Assembly (NCBI RefSeq): GCF_900187975.1 | Contig: NZ_FZPC01000013.1 | Coordinates: 122,635 to 186,634, forward strand | Length of the DNA stretch: 64,000 nucleotides | Direction of reading: 5' to 3' | Origin: Pseudomonas delhiensis | GTDB taxonomy: Bacteria > Pseudomonadota > Gammaproteobacteria > Pseudomonadales > Pseudomonadaceae | Part shown: piece after piece, positions 57,473-64,000 of the stretch | Layout: each line of letters starts with the position of its first letter | How positions within the stretch are numbered: position 1 is the stretch's first letter | Made by a program: the position numbers and the translations under genes | The notes under the pieces: generated by a model | Database searches by the model: none | Told to the model about the DNA's origin: nothing | The model's input: the letters and a program-made list of their open reading frames with translations, nothing else

Positions 57473-58336
57473 ATGAATGCATCTCTCGGCGGTTGGTTCA
57501 GCGGTTTCCTCGGCGTGCTCATCTTCAGCGGCTCGCTGCCGGCCACGCGGGTGGCGGTGGGCAGCTTCGAGCCGACCTTCCTGACCCTGGCCCGGGCCAG
57601 CATCGCCGGGTTGCTGGCCGCGGCCATCCTGCTCGTGCTGCGCCAGCGCCGGCCGGCGCGCCAGGACCTCCCGGCGCTGCTGGTGGTGGCCCTGGGCGTG
57701 GTGGTCGGCTTCCCGCTGCTCACCGCCCTGGCCCTGCGCCACGTCAGCTCGGCCCACGCCATCGTCTTCGTCGGCCTGTTGCCGCTGGCCACCGCCAGCT
57801 TCGCCGTGCTGCGCGCCGGCGAGCGGCCGCGCCCGGCGTTCTGGGCGTTCTCGCTGGCCGGCAGCGCGGCGGTGGCCGGCTACGCCCTGAGCCAGGGCGG
57901 CGCCGGCAGCCTGCCGGGCGACCTGCTGATGCTCGCGGCCATCCTCGCCTGCGGCCTAGGCTACGCCGAGGGCGCGCGGCTGTCGCGGCACCTGGGCAGT
58001 TGGCAGGTGATCTGCTGGGTGCTGGTGCTGTCGTTGCCGCTGATGCTGCCGCTGACCCTCTGGACCTGGCCGGCCGACCTCGCCGCGGCCAGCCTGCCGG
58101 CCTGGCTGAGCCTGGGCTACGTGTCGCTGTTCAGCATGCTCATCGGTTTCTTTTTCTGGTACCACGGCCTGGCCCGCGGCGGCATCGCCGCGGTGGGCCA
58201 GCTGCAGCTGCTGCAACCCTTCTTCGGCCTGGCCCTGGCCGGCCTGCTGCTGCACGAGCAGGTCAGCCCGCTGATGGCCGCCTCGACCCTGGTGGTGGTG
58301 GCCTGCGTGGCGGGGGCACGGCGCTTCGCCCGCTGA
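57473..58336 (+). CDS. EamA/DMT-family transporter
   Basis: A 287-residue membrane protein with ten helices and two EamA repeats. Recognisable blocks are FSGSLPATRVAVGSFEPTFL in the first repeat and FFFWYHGLARGGIAAVGQLQ in the second. It is divergent from the MocR gene, suggesting that export of an amino acid or amine is induced by a PLP-linked signal. The transported compound is not known. Confidence 0.9.
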   Translation: MNASLGGWFSGFLGVLIFSGSLPATRVAVGSFEPTFLTLARASIAGLLAAAILLVLRQRRPARQDLPALLVVALGVVVGFPLLTALALRHVSSAHAIVFVGLLPLATASFAVLRAGERPRPAFWAFSLAGSAAVAGYALSQGGAGSLPGDLLMLAAILACGLGYAEGARLSRHLGSWQVICWVLVLSLPLMLPLTLWTWPADLAAASLPAWLSLGYVSLFSMLIGFFFWYHGLARGGIAAVGQLQLLQPFFGLALAGLLLHEQVSPLMAASTLVVVACVAGARRFAR

Positions 58337-58420
58337 GCCGCCGGTGGCAGCGCACCTCGGGAAATAGCGGTATCATCGGGCGTTTGTGTATTTCCCCGGG
58401 CTTGCCGGAAGGAACCTCCG

Positions 58421-60790
58421 ATGACCCCACCCGCCGAGCCGCCGGCGGCGCCCGACGAGCTGGCGCCGCGCCCGCGCCTGACCCTGGGCAGCCACGTGCA
58501 CAGCGGCTTCGACCTGCGCAGCGGACGCATGCAGAACATCGCCCGGCACCGCGCCGCGCTGGCCTTCCTGTATGCCGGCATGCCCGTCTCGGGGCCGATC
58601 AACCCGCGCACCGGCAGCGAGCTGCGGGTGTTCCGCGACGACCGCATCGTCCGCCTCAGCCGCCAGCCCGAGCGCGAGCAGCAGTTGCGCCAGCAGTTGC
58701 GCCAGTTCGGCTTCAAGCCGGCGATGCGGCGCAGCGACGCCCTGGAGGAAAGCGCCGGGGAGATGTTCGAGCTGCCCGACGACGCCACCTGGCAGCAGTT
58801 CATGCGCGAGGGCCTGCCGCAACTGCGCGAGCGCGGCTGGGACGTGGACGTGCGCCCGGAGTTCGTCTTCGACCTGACGCCCATCGAGAACTGGTACGCC
58901 GAGATCGAGGAGACCGACGACCGCCAGTGGTTCGACCTGGAGCTGGGCATCGAGATCGACGGCCGGCGCATCAGCCTGCTGCCGGCGCTGATCGAGCTGA
59001 TCCGGCGCATGCCGGCGCTGCTCGACCCGGTCTCCCTGGCCCGCCACGCCGACGACGAGCAACTGGTGCTGCGCCTGGACGCCGGGCGCAACCCGGTGCA
59101 CAGCTGGCAGACTGCCTCGGAGCGGCCGCTGCGGGTGGCCCTGCCCTTCGGCAAGCTGAAGCCGCTGCTGGGCACCCTGTCCGAGTTCTACCTGGGCGAC
59201 CAGGCGCCGGTGCGCCGCCTGCGCATGGGCGCGCCGGACGCCGCGCGGCTCTCCGAGCTGGAAGAGCTGCCGCTGCGCTGGCAGGGCGGCGACGAGCTGC
59301 GCGAGATCGCCCTGCGCCTGCGCGACTACCGCGCCCAGCCGGCGCCGCTGCCCACCGGCCTGCGCGCCGAGCTGCGGGCCTACCAGCACGAGGGCCTGAG
59401 CTGGATGCAGACGCTGCGCGCGGTGGGCGCCAGCGGCATCCTGGCCGACGACATGGGCCTGGGCAAGACGCTGCAATCCCTGGCCCACGTGCTGCTGGAA
59501 AAACAGGCCGGGCGCCTCACCGCGCCGGCCCTGGTGGTGATGCCCACCAGCCTGATCCCCAACTGGCTGGACGAGGCCGAGCGCTTCACCCCCAGCCTGC
59601 GCGTGCTGGCCCTGCACGGCGCCGGCCGGCGCCGCGACTTCGCGAAGATCGAGGAACACGACCTCATCCTCACCACCTACGCCCTGCTCCCCCGCGATGC
59701 GGAGAAGCTCGGCAAGCACGCCTACCACCTGCTGATCCTCGACGAGGCGCAGAACATCAAGAACGCCGGCACCAAGGCGGCCCAGGCCGCGCGCCAGCTG
59801 AACGCGCGGCACCGCCTGTGCCTGACCGGCACGCCGCTGGAGAACCACCTGGGCGAGCTCTGGTCGCTGTTCCACTTCCTGCTGCCCGGCTGGCTGGGCG
59901 ACGCCAAGCAGTTCACCCAGCACTACCGCACGCCCATCGAGCGCCACGGCGACCAGGCGCGCCTGGCCCACCTGGCCGCGCGCATCCGCCCCTTCCTGCT
60001 GCGCCGCACCAAGGAACAGGTGGCCTCGGAGCTGCCGCCCAAGAGCGAGTTCATCCAGCACATCGAACTCAGCGAGGCCCAGCGCGACCTCTACGAGACG
60101 GTGCGCCTGGCCCTGGACCGCAAGGTCCGCGACGAGATCGCCCGCCGCGGCCTGGCGCGCAGCCGCATCATCATCCTCGAGGCGCTGCTCAAGCTGCGCC
60201 AGGTGTGCTGCGACATCCGCCTGGTGCAGAAGGACGCCCCGCCGGCCACCGGCCGCGCCAAGGCGGTGACCTCGGGCAAGCTGGAATACCTGCTGGACAT
60301 GCTCGAGGAACTGCTCGCCGAAGGCCGCCGCGTGTTGCTGTTCTCGCAGTTCACCTCGATGCTCGCGCTGGTCGGCGAGGCCCTGCAGCAGCGCGGCATC
60401 GACTACGCCCTGCTGACCGGCGACAGCCGCGACCGCCGCCAGCCGGTGGAGGACTTCCAGCAGGGCCGCGTGCCGCTGTTCCTGATCAGCCTGAAAGCCG
60501 GCGGCGTGGGCCTGAACCTGACCGCGGCGGACACGGTGATCCACTACGACCCCTGGTGGAACCCGGCCGCCGAGAACCAGGCCAGCGACCGCGCCTACCG
60601 CATCGGCCAGGACAAGCCGGTGTTCGTCTACAAACTGATCGCCCGCGGCACGGTGGAAGAGAAGATCCAGCTGCTGCAACGGGAAAAGGCCGCGCTGGCC
60701 GCCGGCATCCTCGAAGGCGCCGGAACGGATTGGCAGTTGGATGATGCCGATATCGACGCGCTGTTCGCGCCTTTGCCGAAGGCGGTTTGA
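58421..60790 (+). CDS. SNF2-family DEAD/DEAH-box helicase-like ATPase
   Basis: A 789-residue protein. The N-terminal 300 residues are a family-specific region; the SNF2 ATPase follows with motif I DDMGLGKT (about 343-350), DEAQ near 440, LTGTPLENH, and in the second RecA lobe LFSQFTSML, SLKAGGVGLNLTAAD and QASDRAYRIGQ. All motifs for ATP-driven DNA translocation are intact. Related bacterial proteins often carry an N-terminal SWIM zinc finger; no CxC...CxH pattern is seen here. AAGGAA precedes the ATG. The gene stands alone and its role in DNA transactions is unknown. Confidence 0.92.
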   Translation: MTPPAEPPAAPDELAPRPRLTLGSHVHSGFDLRSGRMQNIARHRAALAFLYAGMPVSGPINPRTGSELRVFRDDRIVRLSRQPEREQQLRQQLRQFGFKPAMRRSDALEESAGEMFELPDDATWQQFMREGLPQLRERGWDVDVRPEFVFDLTPIENWYAEIEETDDRQWFDLELGIEIDGRRISLLPALIELIRRMPALLDPVSLARHADDEQLVLRLDAGRNPVHSWQTASERPLRVALPFGKLKPLLGTLSEFYLGDQAPVRRLRMGAPDAARLSELEELPLRWQGGDELREIALRLRDYRAQPAPLPTGLRAELRAYQHEGLSWMQTLRAVGASGILADDMGLGKTLQSLAHVLLEKQAGRLTAPALVVMPTSLIPNWLDEAERFTPSLRVLALHGAGRRRDFAKIEEHDLILTTYALLPRDAEKLGKHAYHLLILDEAQNIKNAGTKAAQAARQLNARHRLCLTGTPLENHLGELWSLFHFLLPGWLGDAKQFTQHYRTPIERHGDQARLAHLAARIRPFLLRRTKEQVASELPPKSEFIQHIELSEAQRDLYETVRLALDRKVRDEIARRGLARSRIIILEALLKLRQVCCDIRLVQKDAPPATGRAKAVTSGKLEYLLDMLEELLAEGRRVLLFSQFTSMLALVGEALQQRGIDYALLTGDSRDRRQPVEDFQQGRVPLFLISLKAGGVGLNLTAADTVIHYDPWWNPAAENQASDRAYRIGQDKPVFVYKLIARGTVEEKIQLLQREKAALAAGILEGAGTDWQLDDADIDALFAPLPKAV

Positions 60791-60792
60791 GG

Positions 60793-61112
60793 CGGGGGCG
60801 AATGACCGGTCGCGGTTATCCGCCGTCAACAGTGCCTCCGGGACGTCCGGCGTGGCCGGTGAAGCCAATCGCGGACGGAGTCCTACGCCGCCACTGCTGT
60901 CCCACCTGTAGGAGCGCGCCCTGCGCGCGATTCGCGGGCAGGGCCCGCTCCTACAATGGGGCGACATGGGAGACGCGAATTTCGATCCAGTCACTCCCGC
61001 GAACGAGGGAACCCAGAAGACAGATGCTCCTACGACCGTGCTTCCTGGAACCGTAGGAGCGGACTCTGTCCGCGATTCGGCGGATAACGCCGTAGGCGTT
61101 ATGCGCCCTACG
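60793..61112. repeat. Mixed hairpins and REP units
   Basis: A hairpin built on ATGACCGGTCGCGGTTAT (60798-60822), a REP pair with CTGTAGGAGCG and CGCTCCTACA at 60907-60954, a single GTAGGAGCG at 61052, and a hairpin GGCGGATAACGCC/GGCGTTATGCGCC at 61079-61109. They fill the 336 bp between the SNF2 and hydrolase genes, where I see no gene. Confidence 0.82.
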
Positions 61113-61126
61113 AAAGCCCCCCGCCC

Positions 61127-62122
61127 CTACAGCTGCGCCACGTGCCCCGCCGTCTGGTGCGCCCGCAGGTAAGGCAGCACCGCCGCCAGCAGCGGCGCCT
61201 TGAAGGCCTCCTGGAAACGATGGGCCATGCCCGGGATGAGCTTCAGCTCGGCGCCGCGGATGTGCGCCGCCACGTGCACGCCGTGCATCACCGGCAGCAG
61301 CGGGTCGGCGGTGCCATGGATCACCAGGGTGGGCACGTCCAGGCGGTTGAGCAGGTCGACGCGGCTGGGCTCGGCGAGGATCGCCAGCATCTGCCGCTGC
61401 ACGCCCTCGGGGTTGAAGGCCCGGTCGTAGGACTGCGCCGCCTGGTGCAGCAGTTGCTGGTGGTCGTCCTTCACCTCCGGGCTGCCGAGCGCGGCCAGCA
61501 GGTCGGCCTGCTGCTCGATGGCCTGCTCGCGGCTGCCCGCCTCGCGCCGGGCCAGCAGTTTCAGCAGGCTGTCGCTGGGCGCCGGCAGGCCCTCGGCGCC
61601 GGAGCTGGTCATCACCAGGGTCAGGCTGAGCACCCGCTGCGGCGCAAGGTCCGCGACGTGCTGGGCGATCATCCCGCCCATGCTCGCGCCCAGCACGTGG
61701 GCCTGCTCGATGTGCAGCGCGTCCAGCAGGCGCAGGGCGTCCCAGGCCATGTCGGTGAGGCTGTAGGGCGCGCTGACCGGCAGGCCAAGGCGGTAGCGGA
61801 TCACCTCGTAGGTGAGGTTGGCGCCGGGCGCGGGCACGCGCCAGGCGCTCAGGCCGACGTCGCGGTTGTCGTAGCGGATGACGCGGAAGCCCTGCTGGCA
61901 GAGGGCTTGCACCACCTCGTCGGGCCAGTGGATGAGCTGGCCGCCCAGGCCCATGATCAGCAGCAGGGTCGGGTCCTTCGGCGAGCCTATGCCCTGGTAG
62001 GCCAGGCGCACGTCGCCCAGGTCCAGGGTGTCGGTGGGTACCCGTGGATCGCAACGATCGCCGGCAAAGGCAGTGAGAGGCGCCAGGCACGAGAGGGCCA
62101 GCGCCAGCAGAAACGCACGCAT
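61127..62122 (-). CDS. Exported alpha/beta hydrolase
   Basis: A 331-residue alpha/beta-fold hydrolase with a signal peptide (MRAFLLALALSCLAPLTAFA). The nucleophile elbow GASMGG holds S147; the acid lies in HGTADPLLPV and the histidine in IPGMAHRF. The oxyanion region is IMGLGGQLIHWP. It is close to the aclacinomycin methylesterase-like group of esterases. The chosen ATG gives a proper signal peptide although its ribosome-binding site is poor. The substrate is unknown. Confidence 0.88.
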   Translation of the reverse strand: MRAFLLALALSCLAPLTAFAGDRCDPRVPTDTLDLGDVRLAYQGIGSPKDPTLLLIMGLGGQLIHWPDEVVQALCQQGFRVIRYDNRDVGLSAWRVPAPGANLTYEVIRYRLGLPVSAPYSLTDMAWDALRLLDALHIEQAHVLGASMGGMIAQHVADLAPQRVLSLTLVMTSSGAEGLPAPSDSLLKLLARREAGSREQAIEQQADLLAALGSPEVKDDHQQLLHQAAQSYDRAFNPEGVQRQMLAILAEPSRVDLLNRLDVPTLVIHGTADPLLPVMHGVHVAAHIRGAELKLIPGMAHRFQEAFKAPLLAAVLPYLRAHQTAGHVAQL

Positions 62123-62313
62123 GTGAAAATCCGGAATGCAGAACCCCAGTGGAACCCGATTCTGATGAATTTCCGTGGAGCGCTCTGCCACACAACCGTG
62201 ACACTTTGATGAAAGGCGCCGAGCGGTCGCCACCGGGCTGACCGGCGTCATGGCGCGGGCGCGGCCGGCCCGGCATGGTGCGAAGGCCGCCGCCGTCCAC
62301 CCGAGGGGTGCCC

Positions 62314-62757
62314 ATGAGCTATCCGATCCTGCTGGTCCTGCACCTGCTGGCCGCCATCGCCTTCGTCGGCACCGTGTTCTTCGAGGTGCTGATCCTCGAG
62401 CGGGTGCGCCGCCACGTGCCGGGGGATGCCCTGCGCACGGTGGAGCGCGCCCTCGGCCAGCGCCTGCGGCGGGTGATGCCCTGGGTGATCCTGACGCTGT
62501 TCGGCAGCGGCCTGGGCATGCTCAAGCTGCGCTACCTGCCGCTGCTGGCCCATCCGCTGGACTCGCCCTTCGCCACCCTGCTGAGCCTGAAGCTGCTGCT
62601 GGCCGCCAGCGTGCTCTGCCACTTCCTCTGCGCGATGTACCTGATGCACAGCGGCGGCATGACCGGACGGCGCTCGCGGGCCATCCACTACAGCGTCTTC
62701 GCCCACGTCCTGGGCATAGTGCTGCTGGCCAAGGGCATGTTCTACCTGAGCTGGTAG
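62314..62757 (+). CDS. Small integral membrane protein (CopD/DUF2269-like)
   Basis: A 147-residue protein with four predicted helices (about 3-25, 47-68, 78-100, 122-145). Two membrane histidines lie in LLVLHLLAAIAFVG and IHYSVFAHVLG, as in CopD-like and haem-binding small membrane proteins. GAGGGG precedes the ATG; the preceding frame is not conserved-looking. It could hold copper or haem, but no neighbour supports either. Confidence 0.78.
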   Translation: MSYPILLVLHLLAAIAFVGTVFFEVLILERVRRHVPGDALRTVERALGQRLRRVMPWVILTLFGSGLGMLKLRYLPLLAHPLDSPFATLLSLKLLLAASVLCHFLCAMYLMHSGGMTGRRSRAIHYSVFAHVLGIVLLAKGMFYLSW

Positions 62758-62856
62758 GCCGGGTGGGGTACGGACAGGTCGACAGCGGGCCGCGTATGAG
62801 ACAGACTCAACCCACTCGCGTTGAAATCAAGTTTTCCTCATGTTGGGTGCGGCGCC

Positions 62857-63777
62857 ATGCTCGAGATTCGTCATCTGAAAACCCTTCACGCCCTGCGTGA
62901 AGCCGACAGCCTGGTGGAAGCCGCCGAACGCCTGCACCTGACCCAGTCCGCCCTGTCACACCAGTTCAAGGAACTGGAGGACCGCCTGGGCCTGTCGCTG
63001 TTCATCCGCAAGACCAAGCCGGTGCGCTTCACCAGCGCCGGCCTGCGCCTGCTGCAGCTGGCCGACGCCCTGCTGCCGCAGATGCGCACCGCCGAGCGCG
63101 ACCTGGCGCGCCTGGCCGGCGGCACCGCCGGGCGCCTGCACATGGCCATCGAGTGCCACAGCTGCTTCCAGTGGCTGATGCCGACCATCGACCAGTTCCG
63201 CGACGCCTGGCCGGAAGTGGAGCTGGACCTGGCTTCGGGCTTCTCCTTCGCCCCGCTGCCGGCCCTGGCCCGCGGCGACCTCGACCTGGTGGTGACCTCC
63301 GACCCGGTGGACATCGCCGGCATCACCTACGTGCCGCTGTTCACCTACGAGGCGCTGCTGGCGGTGGACAACCAGCACCCGCTGGCCAGCAAGCCCTGCA
63401 TAGTGCCGGAAGACCTGGCCAACCAGACGCTGATCACCTACCCCATCGAGCGCGACCGCCTGGACATCTTCACCCGCTTCCTCGAACCGGCCGACGTCGA
63501 GCCGGCCCAGGTGCGCACCTCGGAACTGACGGTGATGATGATGCAGCTGGTGGCCTCCGGCCGCGGCGTGTGCAGCCTGCCCAACTGGGCGCTGCACGAA
63601 TACAGCTCGCGCGGCTACGTCACCGCCCGGCGCCTGGGCGAGAAGGGCCTGTACTGCACGCTGTACGCGGCCATCCGCGCGGACATGCTGGACGCCCCCT
63701 TCATGCGCGACTTCCTGCTGACGGCCAAGGACACCTCCTTCGCCACCCTGGAAGGGGTCAGCGCGGCGAAGGGGTAA
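62857..63777 (+). CDS. metR: LysR-family regulator MetR
   Basis: A 306-residue regulator that starts MLEIRHLKTLHALREADSLV, the characteristic MetR N-terminus, followed by ERLHLTQSALSHQFKELEDR as recognition region. MetR activates metE and other methionine genes with homocysteine as co-effector. The internal ATG fits the family start. metE is not in the window. I saw no exact TGAA-N5-TTCA site just upstream. Confidence 0.9.
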   Translation: MLEIRHLKTLHALREADSLVEAAERLHLTQSALSHQFKELEDRLGLSLFIRKTKPVRFTSAGLRLLQLADALLPQMRTAERDLARLAGGTAGRLHMAIECHSCFQWLMPTIDQFRDAWPEVELDLASGFSFAPLPALARGDLDLVVTSDPVDIAGITYVPLFTYEALLAVDNQHPLASKPCIVPEDLANQTLITYPIERDRLDIFTRFLEPADVEPAQVRTSELTVMMMQLVASGRGVCSLPNWALHEYSSRGYVTARRLGEKGLYCTLYAAIRADMLDAPFMRDFLLTAKDTSFATLEGVSAAKG

Positions 63778-63784
63778 GACATTG

Positions 63785-63880
63785 CGTAGGAATAACGCGA
63801 AGCGTTATCCGCCGATCGAAATGCACGGATTCGGCCACGGCGCTCGGAACGGCGGCGTATAACCGCGAACGGTTATACGT
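63785..63880. repeat. Hairpin pair after metR
   Basis: First hairpin: ATAACGC-GAA-GCGTTAT near 63792. Second: GGCGTATAACCG and CGGTTATACGT around CGAA, ending in the complement of the TAA stop of a possible leftward gene. Nothing else is seen between metR and this point. Confidence 0.8.
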
Positions 63881-64000
63881 ATATGGACTCCTCCCGTTTT
63901 GCCAGCGACCGACGTGCTTTTTCGAACTTGGGTACGACTGCTGCCGTATATCCGGCTTCATGGAGCGATACATCCGCTCCCGAGCCCTGATGAAAATCCG
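63873..64000 (-). CDS. Possible 3' end of a gene entering from the right edge
   Basis: On the minus strand one frame is open from the edge to a TAA in the hairpin repeat. It would encode about 41 residues ending KFEKARRSLAKREESIYV, a plausible charged C-terminus. Base composition is lower in GC than in the neighbours. Another minus-strand frame is also open to the edge, so the call is uncertain. No family is recognised. Confidence 0.35.
   Translation of the reverse strand, partial: DFHQGSGADVSLHEAGYTAAVVPKFEKARRSLAKREESIYV

Noticed and set aside
55912..60744. A 1610-codon open frame across the MocR, EamA and SNF2 genes
   Set aside because: It is antisense to one gene and out of frame with two genes that have complete family motifs; its product is low-complexity Arg/Gly/Ala as expected of shadow frames at high GC.
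62821..62857. A MetR autoregulatory site
   Set aside because: TTGAAATCAA is palindromic but does not fit TGAA-N5-TTCA.

Overview
The window is a gene-dense, very GC-rich chromosomal segment of a Pseudomonas. The gene content (QueF, CopRS, DnaQ, RNase HI, GloB, MltD, FabI, AcnB, RsuA, MetR, a class II DAHP synthase, FUSC-type efflux) and the gene orders point to a relative of P. aeruginosa and P. citronellolis/nitroreducens. From memory, queF-cupredoxin-copR-copS resembles PAO1 PA2806-PA2810, dnaQ-rnhA-methyltransferase-gloB-mltD-npp-fabI resembles PA1816-PA1806, and DEAD helicase-crotonase-DAHP synthase resembles PA2840-PA2843. I see no rRNA, tRNA, CRISPR array, transposase or prophage gene.

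Layout. 1-6027: a catabolic operon (MFS importer, MaoC hydratase, NDP-forming acyl-CoA ligase, thiolase-like enzyme, DUF35 protein) read leftward from a promoter that overlaps the promoter of a divergent IclR regulator. 6233-12488: queF, then a copper-resistance module (copB, copA, a cupredoxin) divergent from copRS. 12664-15689: PhzF-like enzyme, YbaK deacylase and a lone glycerol kinase. 15845-20503: dnaQ, rnhA and a methyltransferase, divergent from gloB and mltD. 20930-27302: YejABEF/Npp peptide ABC importer and fabI. 27686-30506: cold-shock type DEAD-box helicase and a crotonase. 30778-33949: an extremely low-complexity lipoprotein followed by a two-partner-secretion type outer-membrane pore, the least ordinary locus here. 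33965-39780: spermidine-synthase-like protein, DAHP synthase, DUF1289 protein and acnB with a structured leader. 40728-43581: CWC protein, rsuA and two L,D-transpeptidases. 44222-50152: a four-gene efflux operon with divergent LysR regulator. 50282-58336: hydroxyacid dehydrogenase, two EamA exporters each divergent from its own regulator (AraC, MocR), and a PepSY ferrisiderophore-reductase operon. 58421-64000: SNF2-like helicase, alpha/beta hydrolase, small membrane protein, MetR and a possible gene fragment.

Intergenic DNA is dominated by three families of dispersed inverted repeats: hairpins built on ATAAC/GTTAT with covarying arms that often supply the stop codon of the adjoining gene; classical REP/BIME elements built on GTAGGAGCG; and CCCTCTCCC/GGGAGAGGG palindromes. 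These explain most of the long gene-free stretches.

The main systems are: degradation of a branched or side-chain acyl-CoA (1-6027, inferred); periplasmic copper oxidation and sequestration under CopRS; nucleoside-peptide uptake (Yej/Npp); aromatic acid or drug efflux; reductive release of siderophore iron; and a possible surface-adhesin secretion pair. Most start codons were chosen by ribosome-binding site and family length rather than by longest open frame.
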